Shown here: in pieces, positions 1 to 5,978 of the stretch
How the letters are laid out: each line of letters begins with the position of its first letter
Numbering within the stretch: position 1 is the stretch's first letter
Source: Myxococcota bacterium
Lineage (GTDB): Bacteria > Myxococcota > Polyangia > GCA-2747355 > JAKLHH01
DNA length: 5,978 nucleotides
Reading direction: 5' to 3'
NCBI GenBank assembly: GCA_022710245.1
Contig: JAKLHH010000517.1
Span: 1-5,978 of the forward strand
Program-made: the position numbers and the translations under genes
Notes under the pieces: model-generated
What the model was told of the DNA's origin: nothing
Seen by the model: the letters and a program-made list of their open reading frames with translations, nothing else
The model's database searches: none

Positions 1-534
1 CGCGGCCACCGAGCCCAGCCGAGGGGAGGCGCTCCTCGCGGCGACGATCCAGAGCGCCAGCGCACCGACGCCAAAGCCGATCCCCTGCACCACGCCAGCG
101 CCGGTCTCGGCCGCGATCCGCTCCAGCGCCGCGGGCAGATCGAAGGCGACATGATCGTCGAAGCACCAGACAGGCCGCCGCCGCCCCCAGAGCCGAGGCC
201 GCTCGGAGAGGCCGCGGCCACGCCAGTCGAGCACCCAGACGTCGTGCCCGAAGCTCGCCAGGTAGCGCGCCAGCGACAGCTCGGGGACGGGGTCGAAGAT
301 GGCGCCGCTCAGCCCCGCACCGGAGCACAGCACGACCGGGTGCGCTCCGTCCCCGAGCGGATGCTGCGGTCGGTAGCGCAGGAGCGCGAGCCGCCAGCCG
401 TCGCTGGTGCTGACGAAGCTGATCGCGTCAGGCTGGCGGTCCACCTGGAAGAAGCGTCCGGAGAGGAAGGCGAGCAGCGCCAGCAGACCAGCCACCACGC
501 CGAGCCAGAAGAGGATGGAGAGGATCGTCAGCAC
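1..534 (-). CDS. Membrane-anchored alpha/beta-hydrolase-like protein, 3' end outside window, nucleophile Ser absent
   Basis: The minus-strand frame is open for 178 codons from a GTG at 534-532 to the left edge, so the C-terminal part is missing. Residues 2-25 form one hydrophobic segment followed by SGRFF, which suggests an N-terminal membrane anchor. Then comes a recognisable alpha/beta-hydrolase N-terminal half: strand PVVLCSG (66-72) at the oxyanion-hole position, LSLARYLASFGHDVWVLDWRGRG (about 88-107), and FDDHVAFDLPAALERI (about 125-140). This layout resembles the lipase-like hydrolases that read 'FDDYVxxDxPAAL' before the nucleophile elbow. The elbow itself reads G153-F-G155-V-G157, so the usual G-x-S-x-G serine is Gly. 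The HG of the oxyanion motif is SG (71-72). The fold is fairly certain; enzymatic activity is doubtful. The GTG start was chosen because it directly precedes the hydrophobic segment and there is no in-frame ATG upstream before the stop at about 658. Its Shine-Dalgarno is weak, so an upstream TTG (576) is possible. Transcribed divergently from the macro-like gene. Confidence 0.75.
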   Translation of the reverse strand, partial: MLTILSILFWLGVVAGLLALLAFLSGRFFQVDRQPDAISFVSTSDGWRLALLRYRPQHPLGDGAHPVVLCSGAGLSGAIFDPVPELSLARYLASFGHDVWVLDWRGRGLSERPRLWGRRRPVWCFDDHVAFDLPAALERIAAETGAGVVQGIGFGVGALALWIVAARSASPRLGSVAA

Positions 535-651
535 GGACTCATCATAGTGACAATCGGGCGCCTGTGAAGCAGACAACCTCGCCGGGTCGCCGCGAGGGAG
601 CGCGGACCGGACCGGAGCGGCCTCCGTGCTGGCACAAGTCCATAGAATAGC

Positions 652-680
652 TTGACATTACACCACAATTGCGCTACCGT
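652..680 (+). promoter_or_regulatory. Predicted sigma70-type promoter for the macro-like gene
   Basis: TTGACA at 652-657 matches the -35 consensus exactly. A 17-bp spacer leads to TACCGT at 675-680, which keeps the three most conserved -10 positions (T1, A2, T6). The box lies in the only AT-richer patch (about 641-670) of an otherwise GC-rich intergenic region. Predicted transcription start is near 687, giving a leader of about 74 nt before the ATG at 761. The weak -10 would fit a regulated or modest promoter. Confidence 0.5.
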
Positions 681-689
681 GTGCACGGT
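676..689. promoter_or_regulatory. Inverted repeat over the -10/start region, possible operator
   Basis: ACCGTG (676-681) and CACGGT (684-689) are perfect 6-bp inverted arms separated by TG. The element overlaps the predicted -10 hexamer and start site, a typical repressor-site position. Short palindromes arise easily by chance in GC-rich DNA, and no second copy was seen in the window, so function is only suggested. Confidence 0.3.
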
Positions 690-698
690 TGTAGCTGT

Positions 699-723
699 GG
701 CCGCCTGTCGGCTGGGGGCGGCC
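699..723 (+). other. GC-rich hairpin in the leader of the macro-like gene
   Basis: GGCCGCC (699-705) pairs with GGCGGCC (717-723) as a 7-bp all-GC stem with an 11-nt loop. It lies about 37 nt upstream of the ATG at 761, inside the predicted 5' leader. No U-tract follows, so it is not an ordinary intrinsic terminator. It may simply reflect base composition, or affect leader stability or translation. Confidence 0.3.
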
Positions 724-760
724 GGTTCCGCAAGGCGGAGACGAGGTCGCGAGATCCCGC

Positions 761-1294
761 ATGCCCACGGACGCTGGCACCCCCCGACGCATCGAGCTCG
801 AGCTACAGGCGGCTGACCCCCTCTGCTTCGCTGGTGACGGCCTGGTCCTCCCCACCCTGTCGGACGGGGCGATGATCGAGGGCCTCGCGGCGCGCGCGAA
901 GCAAGTCGCCGGCAAGCAGGTCGAGGAGGAGGCGCGGCGGTACGCGCCGATCGCCGTCGGCGCGGCGGTCGTGACCGGCGCTGGTGCGCTGCCGGTCGGG
1001 CGCCTCATCCACGCGCCGATCGCCGAGCTGCCTGGCCTCAAGCTCCGCGTGGAGAGCATCCGCCGCGCGACGCGGGCGGGCCTGCTGGCCGCCAACCACT
1101 TCCAGCTGCAGCGGCTCGGCGTCCCGGGCTTCGGCTACGGCGTGCTCGGCGTCCCCTATGACGAGGCAGCCCGCGCCATCATCGACGAGCTGCGCGCCTT
1201 CCGCATGCCCTTCCCGTTGACGGTGGTGCTGCTCGACGAGGACGAGGAGATGCTCGAGGCCCTCCAGCTCGAGCTCGGCGGCGGCCCCTACTGA
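761..1294 (+). CDS. Divergent macro-domain-like protein
   Basis: A 177-residue protein about the length of a single macro domain (ADP-ribose-binding fold). Several stretches fit that fold in order: a strand reading GDGLVLPT (25-32) at the place of the usual 'DAIVNAAN'; a helix with Glu/Arg/Lys-rich sequence (about 40-60); TGAGALPVGRLIHAP (72-86), which resembles the macro 'T.G..LP...IIHAV' strand; a helix RVESIRRATRAGLLAA (about 96-111); and LGVPGFGYGVLGVPYDEAARAI (119-140), which resembles the 'I.FP.ISTGI.GYP...AA' phosphate-binding loop. The Asn pair and the GGG of loop 1 are missing, so ADP-ribose binding or hydrolysis cannot be assumed. An acidic tail (DEDEEMLEALQLE, 159-171) follows. There is no signal peptide or membrane segment, so it is likely cytoplasmic. 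The ATG at 761 has a GAGGT (743-747) at a rather long 13-nt spacing. It has its own predicted promoter, and its last 7 bp overlap the end of the convergent lipoprotein gene. Fold assignment is moderate; function is unknown. Confidence 0.7.
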   Translation: MPTDAGTPRRIELELQAADPLCFAGDGLVLPTLSDGAMIEGLAARAKQVAGKQVEEEARRYAPIAVGAAVVTGAGALPVGRLIHAPIAELPGLKLRVESIRRATRAGLLAANHFQLQRLGVPGFGYGVLGVPYDEAARAIIDELRAFRMPFPLTVVLLDEDEEMLEALQLELGGGPY

Positions 1295-2640
1295 GGCGGA
1301 GCCAGGCGGTCGAGGTCGGCCTCGAGCTGCGCGGCGGTGAGCGCAGCGGCGAGCCTCACGATCCGTCCGGCGCCATCGAGGACGGCGACGAGCGGTAGCA
1401 GGCTGGCGGCGCCGCGGAGCTGCGCGAGGGAGCTCCGGGCCGCGCGCACCTGGGTCAGGCCGCAGCCCGTCTCGCCGCGGCTCTCGCCGAGCAGCAAGCT
1501 GACGGCGCGCACGCCAGCCCGCCCCCGCACGGCCTGCTCCAGCTGACGGCAGAGCTCTCCCGCGCCCTTGCCCGCGGAGACGAGGAGGAGCGTCGCGCGC
1601 TCGCCCGCCAGCTTCGCCAGTCGCTGCTCGCCGCCGGGACCGCGCACCTTCAGCTCGAGGAGCGCGGGGGGCAGCGGGACGCGCGCGCTGGCCGCGCCGT
1701 CGCGGCCCGCGTCGTCACGGCCCGAGTCGTCGCCGCCCGTCTCGCCGCCGCGCTCGCCCCCGCTGCGTTCGCCGCTGCGCTCATCGGCGCTGCGCTCATC
1801 GCCGCTGCGCTCATCGCCACTGTCGCCCGCCGCCTGATCGCCGCGCTCGTCGCCCCGGCGCTCGCCGGCGCGCGCCCGCGGGTCGCCGCGGTCGGCGCTG
1901 CTGGCGCCCCCATCGCCACGGTTCGCGGGGCTCGACCGGACACCGGCCCCGGCAGCGCCCGCGACGAGCGCCTCCTCGTCGGGGCGGAGGAGCAGCACGC
2001 GGTCGAGGCGCGCGGGCCGCAGCGCGGCGATCCGCCAGCCAGCGCCGCCCCGCCGGAGCTCGAGGTCGACCAGGCCCTGATCGGCGAGCCGGCGGCCCTC
2101 CGCGGCAGGGCCCTGCACCAGGAGCTCGGCGCGGATCAGGACGGTGTCACGGTAGGCACGCAGCTGGCGCAGCTGCAGCGCCGCGCGCTCGATCCGCTCG
2201 TAGGAGCGGAGCAGCAGCTCGAGATCGCCGAGCAGGCCGCCGTCCTCGAGCCGAGCCATCCAGCGAGCGCGGATGCTGCGGCCGCGAGCCGCGATCGGGT
2301 GCGGGATGAAGCCGCGGCAGCTGCTGCGGCAATCCGCGGTGAAGAGGCGGGCGAGCGCCTCCAGGTCCCGGGCCTGCAGCTGCGCGGCGACCTGGCCCAG
2401 GAGCCGCTGGCAGGCCGGCTGCTGGGGCGGTACCCGAGGCGCGCGACCCCGCAGGGTGGCACACCCAGGCATGAGCACCGCCGCCAGCACGAGGCTGGCC
2501 CAGAGCCGACGCGGCGCTGTCCAGGCGCGGACCGGAGGGGTACGGCGGTCGGCCGGAGCTGCTGCGACCGATGATGAGTGAGACGCAGGGACCACGGCCC
2601 TGTATACCAGGCCGGCCTCCTCCTGCACAGCGCCTCGCAC
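1288..2640 (-). CDS. Putative lipoprotein with NTF2-like and degenerate thioredoxin-like domains joined by a repeat linker
   Basis: The 450-codon frame starts at a GTG. Residues 44-60 (RRLWASLVLAAVLMPGC) look like a lipoprotein signal with Cys60 as the lipidated residue; Pro at -2 is not ideal. The preceding 43 residues are too long for a normal signal, but the nearest in-frame start codon is GTG 2595 (residue 16). GTG 2628 has a GAGG 4 nt upstream, so the exact start is open. Residues about 76-215 have the pattern of an NTF2/SnoaL-like fold: a helical start, 'ARDLEALARLFTADC', later 'VLIRAELLVQG' and 'GWRIAALRPARLDRV'. Residues about 235-320 are a low-complexity hydrophilic linker rich in G, D, E, R and S. 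Residues about 326-450 resemble a thioredoxin-like domain: ATLLLVSAGKGAGELC at the active-site position has only Cys364 and no CxxC, and LPLVAVLDGAGRIV (415-428) matches the cis-Pro strand. Likely anchored outside the inner membrane. It reads away from nuoA. No function is recognised; the domain calls are pattern-based. Confidence 0.65.
   Translation of the reverse strand: MRGAVQEEAGLVYRAVVPASHSSSVAAAPADRRTPPVRAWTAPRRLWASLVLAAVLMPGCATLRGRAPRVPPQQPACQRLLGQVAAQLQARDLEALARLFTADCRSSCRGFIPHPIAARGRSIRARWMARLEDGGLLGDLELLLRSYERIERAALQLRQLRAYRDTVLIRAELLVQGPAAEGRRLADQGLVDLELRRGGAGWRIAALRPARLDRVLLLRPDEEALVAGAAGAGVRSSPANRGDGGASSADRGDPRARAGERRGDERGDQAAGDSGDERSGDERSADERSGERSGGERGGETGGDDSGRDDAGRDGAASARVPLPPALLELKVRGPGGEQRLAKLAGERATLLLVSAGKGAGELCRQLEQAVRGRAGVRAVSLLLGESRGETGCGLTQVRAARSSLAQLRGAASLLPLVAVLDGAGRIVRLAAALTAAQLEADLDRLAPPQ
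1761..1817. repeat. Tandem 15-bp repeats in the lipoprotein linker
   Basis: Three consecutive 15-bp units, CGCTGCGCTCATCGS (1773-1787, 1788-1802, 1803-1817), differ only in the last base. They are preceded by a shortened 12-bp unit (1761-1772). On the minus strand they encode the pentapeptide series DERSG/DERSA with a final GERSG, about residues 276-294 of the lipoprotein. The period keeps the reading frame, as expected for slippage or duplication within a flexible linker. Decayed copies appear to continue to about 1860. Confidence 0.8.
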
Positions 2641-2719
2641 CGCGGGCGAGGCCTCACCGCCAGCTACGAGACCACACCTAACCGTACGGATTGAATGGGC
2701 TGCTGGGCTCCGAGCGGCG

Positions 2720-2747
2720 TTGACAGGGGAGGGGCCTATGGCATACT
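2720..2747 (+). promoter_or_regulatory. Predicted sigma70-type promoter of the nuo operon
   Basis: TTGACA at 2720-2725 is a perfect -35 hexamer. A 16-bp spacer leads to CATACT at 2742-2747, which matches TATAAT at four of six positions. It is preceded by TG one base upstream (2739-2740), an extended -10. Predicted start near 2754 gives an untranslated leader of about 80 nt before nuoA. It lies in the intergenic region between the divergent lipoprotein gene and nuoA, where an operon promoter is expected. Confidence 0.6.
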
Positions 2748-2823
2748 AGCGCCGGCCTGGCACCCATGGAGCGCTGCGGCGCAGGGGGTCCACACTCAGG
2801 GTGGTCGTGCGTGTGCCTCGCCC

Positions 2824-2828
2824 GGGAG
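2824..2828 (+). promoter_or_regulatory. Ribosome binding site that fixes the nuoA start
   Basis: GGGAG lies 7 nt before the ATG at 2836. The reading frame is open back to 2695, but an upstream start would put translation through the predicted promoter and add sequence foreign to NuoA. This site supports the short 133-residue form. Confidence 0.7.
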
Positions 2829-2835
2829 CCACCTG

Positions 2836-3227
2836 ATGCTGATCTCCTACGTGCCCGTCGTGGTCTTCCTGGCAGTCGCGGTGGGCTTTGCTGGACTGCT
2901 GCTGATCGTGGCGCGGGCCCTCGGCCCGAAGCGCGAGACGCCGGCGAAGAACCTCCCCTACGAGTGTGGGATGGAGCCGCTTGGCCGCCCGCGCAGCCGC
3001 TTCAGCGTGCAGTTCTACCGGATCGCCATCCTCTTCATCGTCTTCGACATCGAGGCCGCCTTCTTCTACCCGTGGGCGGTGATGTTCCGCGAGATGAGCT
3101 GCAAGGGCGAGCTGAAGAACGGGATCTGCCAGGGCGTGACCACCACCTTCGGGCTCGGCGTCATGCTCCTCTTCGTCGCCGTGCTGGTCCTCGCGCTGAT
3201 CTACGTCTGGAGGAGAAAGGCGCTGGA

Positions 3228-3237
<10 letters not shown>
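2836..3237 (+). CDS. nuoA: NADH-quinone oxidoreductase subunit A
   Basis: NuoA (ND3/Nqo7) is a small membrane subunit of complex I at the junction of the membrane arm and the peripheral arm. It contributes to the quinone-site entry region and proton-translocation coupling. The 133-residue product has three predicted membrane segments (about 5-27, 62-85, 104-125). Family hallmarks are present: the cytoplasmic loop PKRETPAKNLPYECGMEP (31-48) with Cys44, equivalent to the loop Cys of ND3; the FSVQFYRIAILFIVFDIEAAFFYPWA stretch (56-81) with conserved Asp71 and Glu73; and the C-terminal ALEW. The loop between segments 2 and 3 (about 86-103) is longer than in E. coli NuoA and contains Cys89 and Cys98, which would face the periplasm in the usual topology. 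First gene of the operon behind a good promoter. The end overlaps nuoB by 10 bp, in another frame. Identification is secure. Confidence 0.95.
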
Positions 3238-3748
<511 letters not shown>

Positions 3749-3752
<4 letters not shown>

Positions 3753-4384
3753 GCCGCGCCGCCCTGGACAGGCTGCAGGAGCGCTTCCCCGAGGCCGTCC
3801 TCGCCACGCACGACTTCCGCGGCGACGAGACGGCGGTGGTGGCGGGGAGCGCGCTGCGCGAGCTCTGCCGCTTCCTGCGCGACGAGCCGACGCTCGCCTT
3901 CGACATGCTGACCGACGCGACGGCGGTCGACTACCTCCTCGAGCCTGGCCGCACCGCGCCGCGCTTCGAGGTCGTCTATCACCTCTACTCGGTGAGCCGG
4001 AAGGTGCGCCTGCGCCTCAAGGTGCAGGTCCCCGAGGCAGACCTCGAGGTCGACAGCCTCTGCGAGCTCTGGCCGATCGCCAACTGGCTCGAGCGCGAGA
4101 TCTGGGACATGTACGGGATCCGCTTCCGCGGCCACCCGGACCCGCGGCGGCTCCTCCTCTACGAGGAGTTCGTCGGCCACCCGCTGCGCAAGGACTACCC
4201 GAAGGAGAAGCGGCAGCCGCTCGTGCGGCGGCCGGAGCCGGAGATCGCCGAGGTGCTGGCGCGGCGCGGTCGCGCGCGGCCGCTCCTCGGTGACGCGAGC
4301 ACCTGGAGCGGCGCCGCCGAGGACGCGCGGCGGTCGGGTGAGGCGGCCGCGACCAACAGCTCGCGCCCGCGCGGCGAGGAGTAG
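3749..4384 (+). CDS. nuoC: NADH-quinone oxidoreductase subunit C
   Basis: NuoC (30-kDa subunit, Nqo5) is a cluster-free structural subunit of the quinone module that packs against NuoD. The 211-residue product starts with GTG. The family signature is clear: WPIANWLEREIWDMYGIRFRGHPDPRRLLL (108-137), with the ExE..D..GI.F.GHP pattern (Glu115, Glu117, Asp120, Gly123, His129), followed by GHPLRKDYP (143-151). The N-terminal half has the usual DMLTDATAVDYL (52-63), and FEVVYHLYSVSRKVRLRLKVQV (73-94) as the central strands. After about residue 165 comes a roughly 45-residue tail rich in Arg, Ala, Gly and Ser that is not part of the core fold and looks disordered. NuoC and NuoD are separate here, unlike the NuoCD fusion of E. 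coli. The 5' end overlaps nuoB by 4 bp, and nuoD starts 6 bp after the stop. Identification is secure. Confidence 0.95.
4376..4381 (+). promoter_or_regulatory. Ribosome binding site of nuoD
   Basis: GAGGAG within the last codons of nuoC lies 9 nt before the ATG at 4391. A second ATG two codons later (4397) is 15 nt away, so the first is preferred. Confidence 0.55.
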
Positions 4385-4390
4385 AGCGCG

Positions 4391-5586
4391 ATGGAGATGA
4401 AGCATCCCGAGGGCGAGCTGCCGATCGAGCCGTCGGTGATCAACATGGGGCCGTCGCATCCAGCGATGCACGGCAACATCCACATCAAGCTCACGCTGGA
4501 CGGCGAGCGGGTGCGCGACGCCGACGTCTCCGTCGGCTACCTGCACCGCGGCTTCGAGAAGGAGGCCGAGGCGCACTGCTGGCAGCAGATCTTCCCCTAC
4601 ACCGACCGCCTCAACTACGTCTCGCCGATGCTGAACAACGTCGGCTGGGCGCTGGCGGTGGAGAAGCTCCTCGGCGTCACCGCGCCGGAGCGCGCGCAGT
4701 ACCTGCGCGTCGTCGTCGGCGAGCTCGCCCGCATCTGCGACCACCTCACCTACCTGGCGGCGCAGGTGATGGAGATGGGCGCCTTCACGCCCTACTTCTA
4801 CTGCATGAAGGGGCGCGACTGGCTCTGGGACCTGCTCGAGGAGATCTCCGGCGCGCGGCTCACCCACTCCTACGTGCGCATCGGCGGGGTCGCCTGGGAC
4901 ATGCCCGAGGGCTTCGCCGAGCGCACCATGGCGCTCCTGCCGAAGGTGCTCGGCATCGTCACCGAGTTCGACCACCTGATGACGCGCAACCGCATCTTCC
5001 TCGACCGCATGGAGGGGATCGGAGTCATCAGCGGCGAGGAGGCGATCTCCTACGGCTGGACCGGGCCCATCCTGCGCGGCAGCGGCGTCGGCTACGACGT
5101 GCGCAAGGCGGCGCCCTACCTGGTCTACGAGCGGATGGACTTCGAGGTGCCCGTCGGCGGCAACGGCGACAACCTCGACCGCTACCTGGTGCGCCTGGAG
5201 GAGGTGCGGCAGTCGGCGCGCATCGTCGAGCAGGCGCTCGACCAGCTGCCGCCGGGCCCCGTCACCCTCGATGACCCGCGGGTGGTGCTGCCGCCGAAGG
5301 CCGCCACCTACAACACCATCGAGGAGATGATCAACCACTTCAAGCTGGTGATCGACGGGATCAAGCCGCCGAAGGGCGAGGTCTACAGCTACACCGAGGC
5401 GGGCAACGGCGAGCTCGGCTTCTACATCGTCTCCGACGGCACCGGCCGGCCGGTGAAGGTGCGCTGCCGGCCGCCTTGCCTGATGGGGATGGCGGCGCTC
5501 TCGCGCCTGATCAAGGGGCACCTGATCGCCGACATCATCCCGACCTTCGACACCATCAACATGATCGGCGGCGAGTGCGACCGGTG

Positions 5587-5587
<1 letters not shown>
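4391..5587 (+). CDS. nuoD: NADH-quinone oxidoreductase subunit D (quinone-site subunit)
   Basis: NuoD (49-kDa subunit, Nqo4) is related to the large subunit of [NiFe] hydrogenases and forms the quinone-binding chamber with NuoB. The 398-residue length is normal for an unfused NuoD. Motifs seen include NMGPSHPAMHG (18-28), with His23 and His27 in the loop that contacts quinone; VGYLHRGFEKEAE (48-60); YTDRLNYVSPM (70-80), with Tyr76 at the position of the conserved quinone-site tyrosine; ELARICDHLTYLAAQVMEMGAFTPYFY (about 110-136); and, near the C-terminus, VKVRCRPPCLMGMAALSRLIKGHLIADIIPTFDTINMIGGECDR, where related proteins carry the same block. The hydrogenase metal-binding cysteines are not expected and not present as pairs. 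Asn75 takes the place of the Asp common in 'DRLDYVS'. The stop codon overlaps the nuoG start by one base. Identification is secure. Confidence 0.97.

Positions 5588-5978
<391 letters not shown>

Noticed and set aside
151..567. 138-residue plus-strand open frame at the left edge
   Set aside because: The opposite strand encodes a recognisable alpha/beta-hydrolase-fold protein over the same bases. This frame is Pro/Glu/Arg-rich with no recognisable motif.
699..723. Intrinsic terminator for leader attenuation
   Set aside because: The stem is strong but no U-rich tract follows and no competing antiterminator was found, so it was kept only as a hairpin.
1568..1943. Ser/Ala/Arg-rich open frames on both strands over the repeat linker
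   Set aside because: They are alternative-frame readings of the tandem repeat and low-complexity linker of the lipoprotein gene, with no independent start signals.
2695..2835. Longer NuoA starting at 2695
   Set aside because: It would run through the predicted promoter and adds non-family sequence. The ATG at 2836 has a well-placed GGGAG and gives the normal NuoA length.
2766..3227. N-terminal extension of the nuoB frame upstream of 3228
   Set aside because: The extension is an out-of-frame reading of nuoA, with no NuoB similarity. NuoB similarity begins at the ATG at 3228.

Overview
This is a high-GC window (roughly 70% G+C by eye) from a respiring bacterium. It is dominated by the start of a complex I (NADH:quinone oxidoreductase) operon. 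Strong G/C third-position bias, a proteobacterial type of NuoA/B/C/D, GTG starts and a neighbourhood of lipoprotein and hypothetical genes fit a myxobacterium-like or other deltaproteobacterial lineage. That placement is an inference from style, not from a marker gene.

Left part (1-1294): a minus-strand gene running off the left edge encodes a membrane-anchored alpha/beta-hydrolase-fold protein whose nucleophile elbow has Gly where Ser is expected. Divergent from it, after a 226-bp intergenic region, is a plus-strand gene for a divergent macro-domain-like protein. The intergenic region holds a perfect TTGACA -35 box, a weak -10, an inverted repeat over the -10/start region and a GC-rich leader hairpin.

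Middle (1288-2640, minus): a putative lipoprotein with an NTF2-like N-terminal half, a hydrophilic Asp/Glu/Arg/Ser/Gly linker built partly from tandem 15-bp repeats, and a thioredoxin-like C-terminal domain without CxxC. Its 3' end overlaps the macro-like gene tail to tail by 7 bp.

Right part (2720-5978, plus): a good sigma70-type promoter precedes nuoA, nuoB, nuoC, nuoD and the 5' part of nuoG. These genes overlap or lie within 6 bp of each other, so they are almost certainly one transcript with translational coupling. Together they supply one membrane subunit (NuoA), the quinone-site and N2-cluster module (NuoB, C, D) and the first Fe-S domains of the electron-input subunit (NuoG). The order jumps from nuoD straight to nuoG, with no nuoE or nuoF between them, unlike the common ABCDEFG order.

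Nothing in the window amounts to a clear new system. The most unusual points are the serine-less hydrolase, the degenerate macro fold under a possibly regulated promoter, the linker-plus-degenerate-thioredoxin lipoprotein, and the nuoD-nuoG junction.
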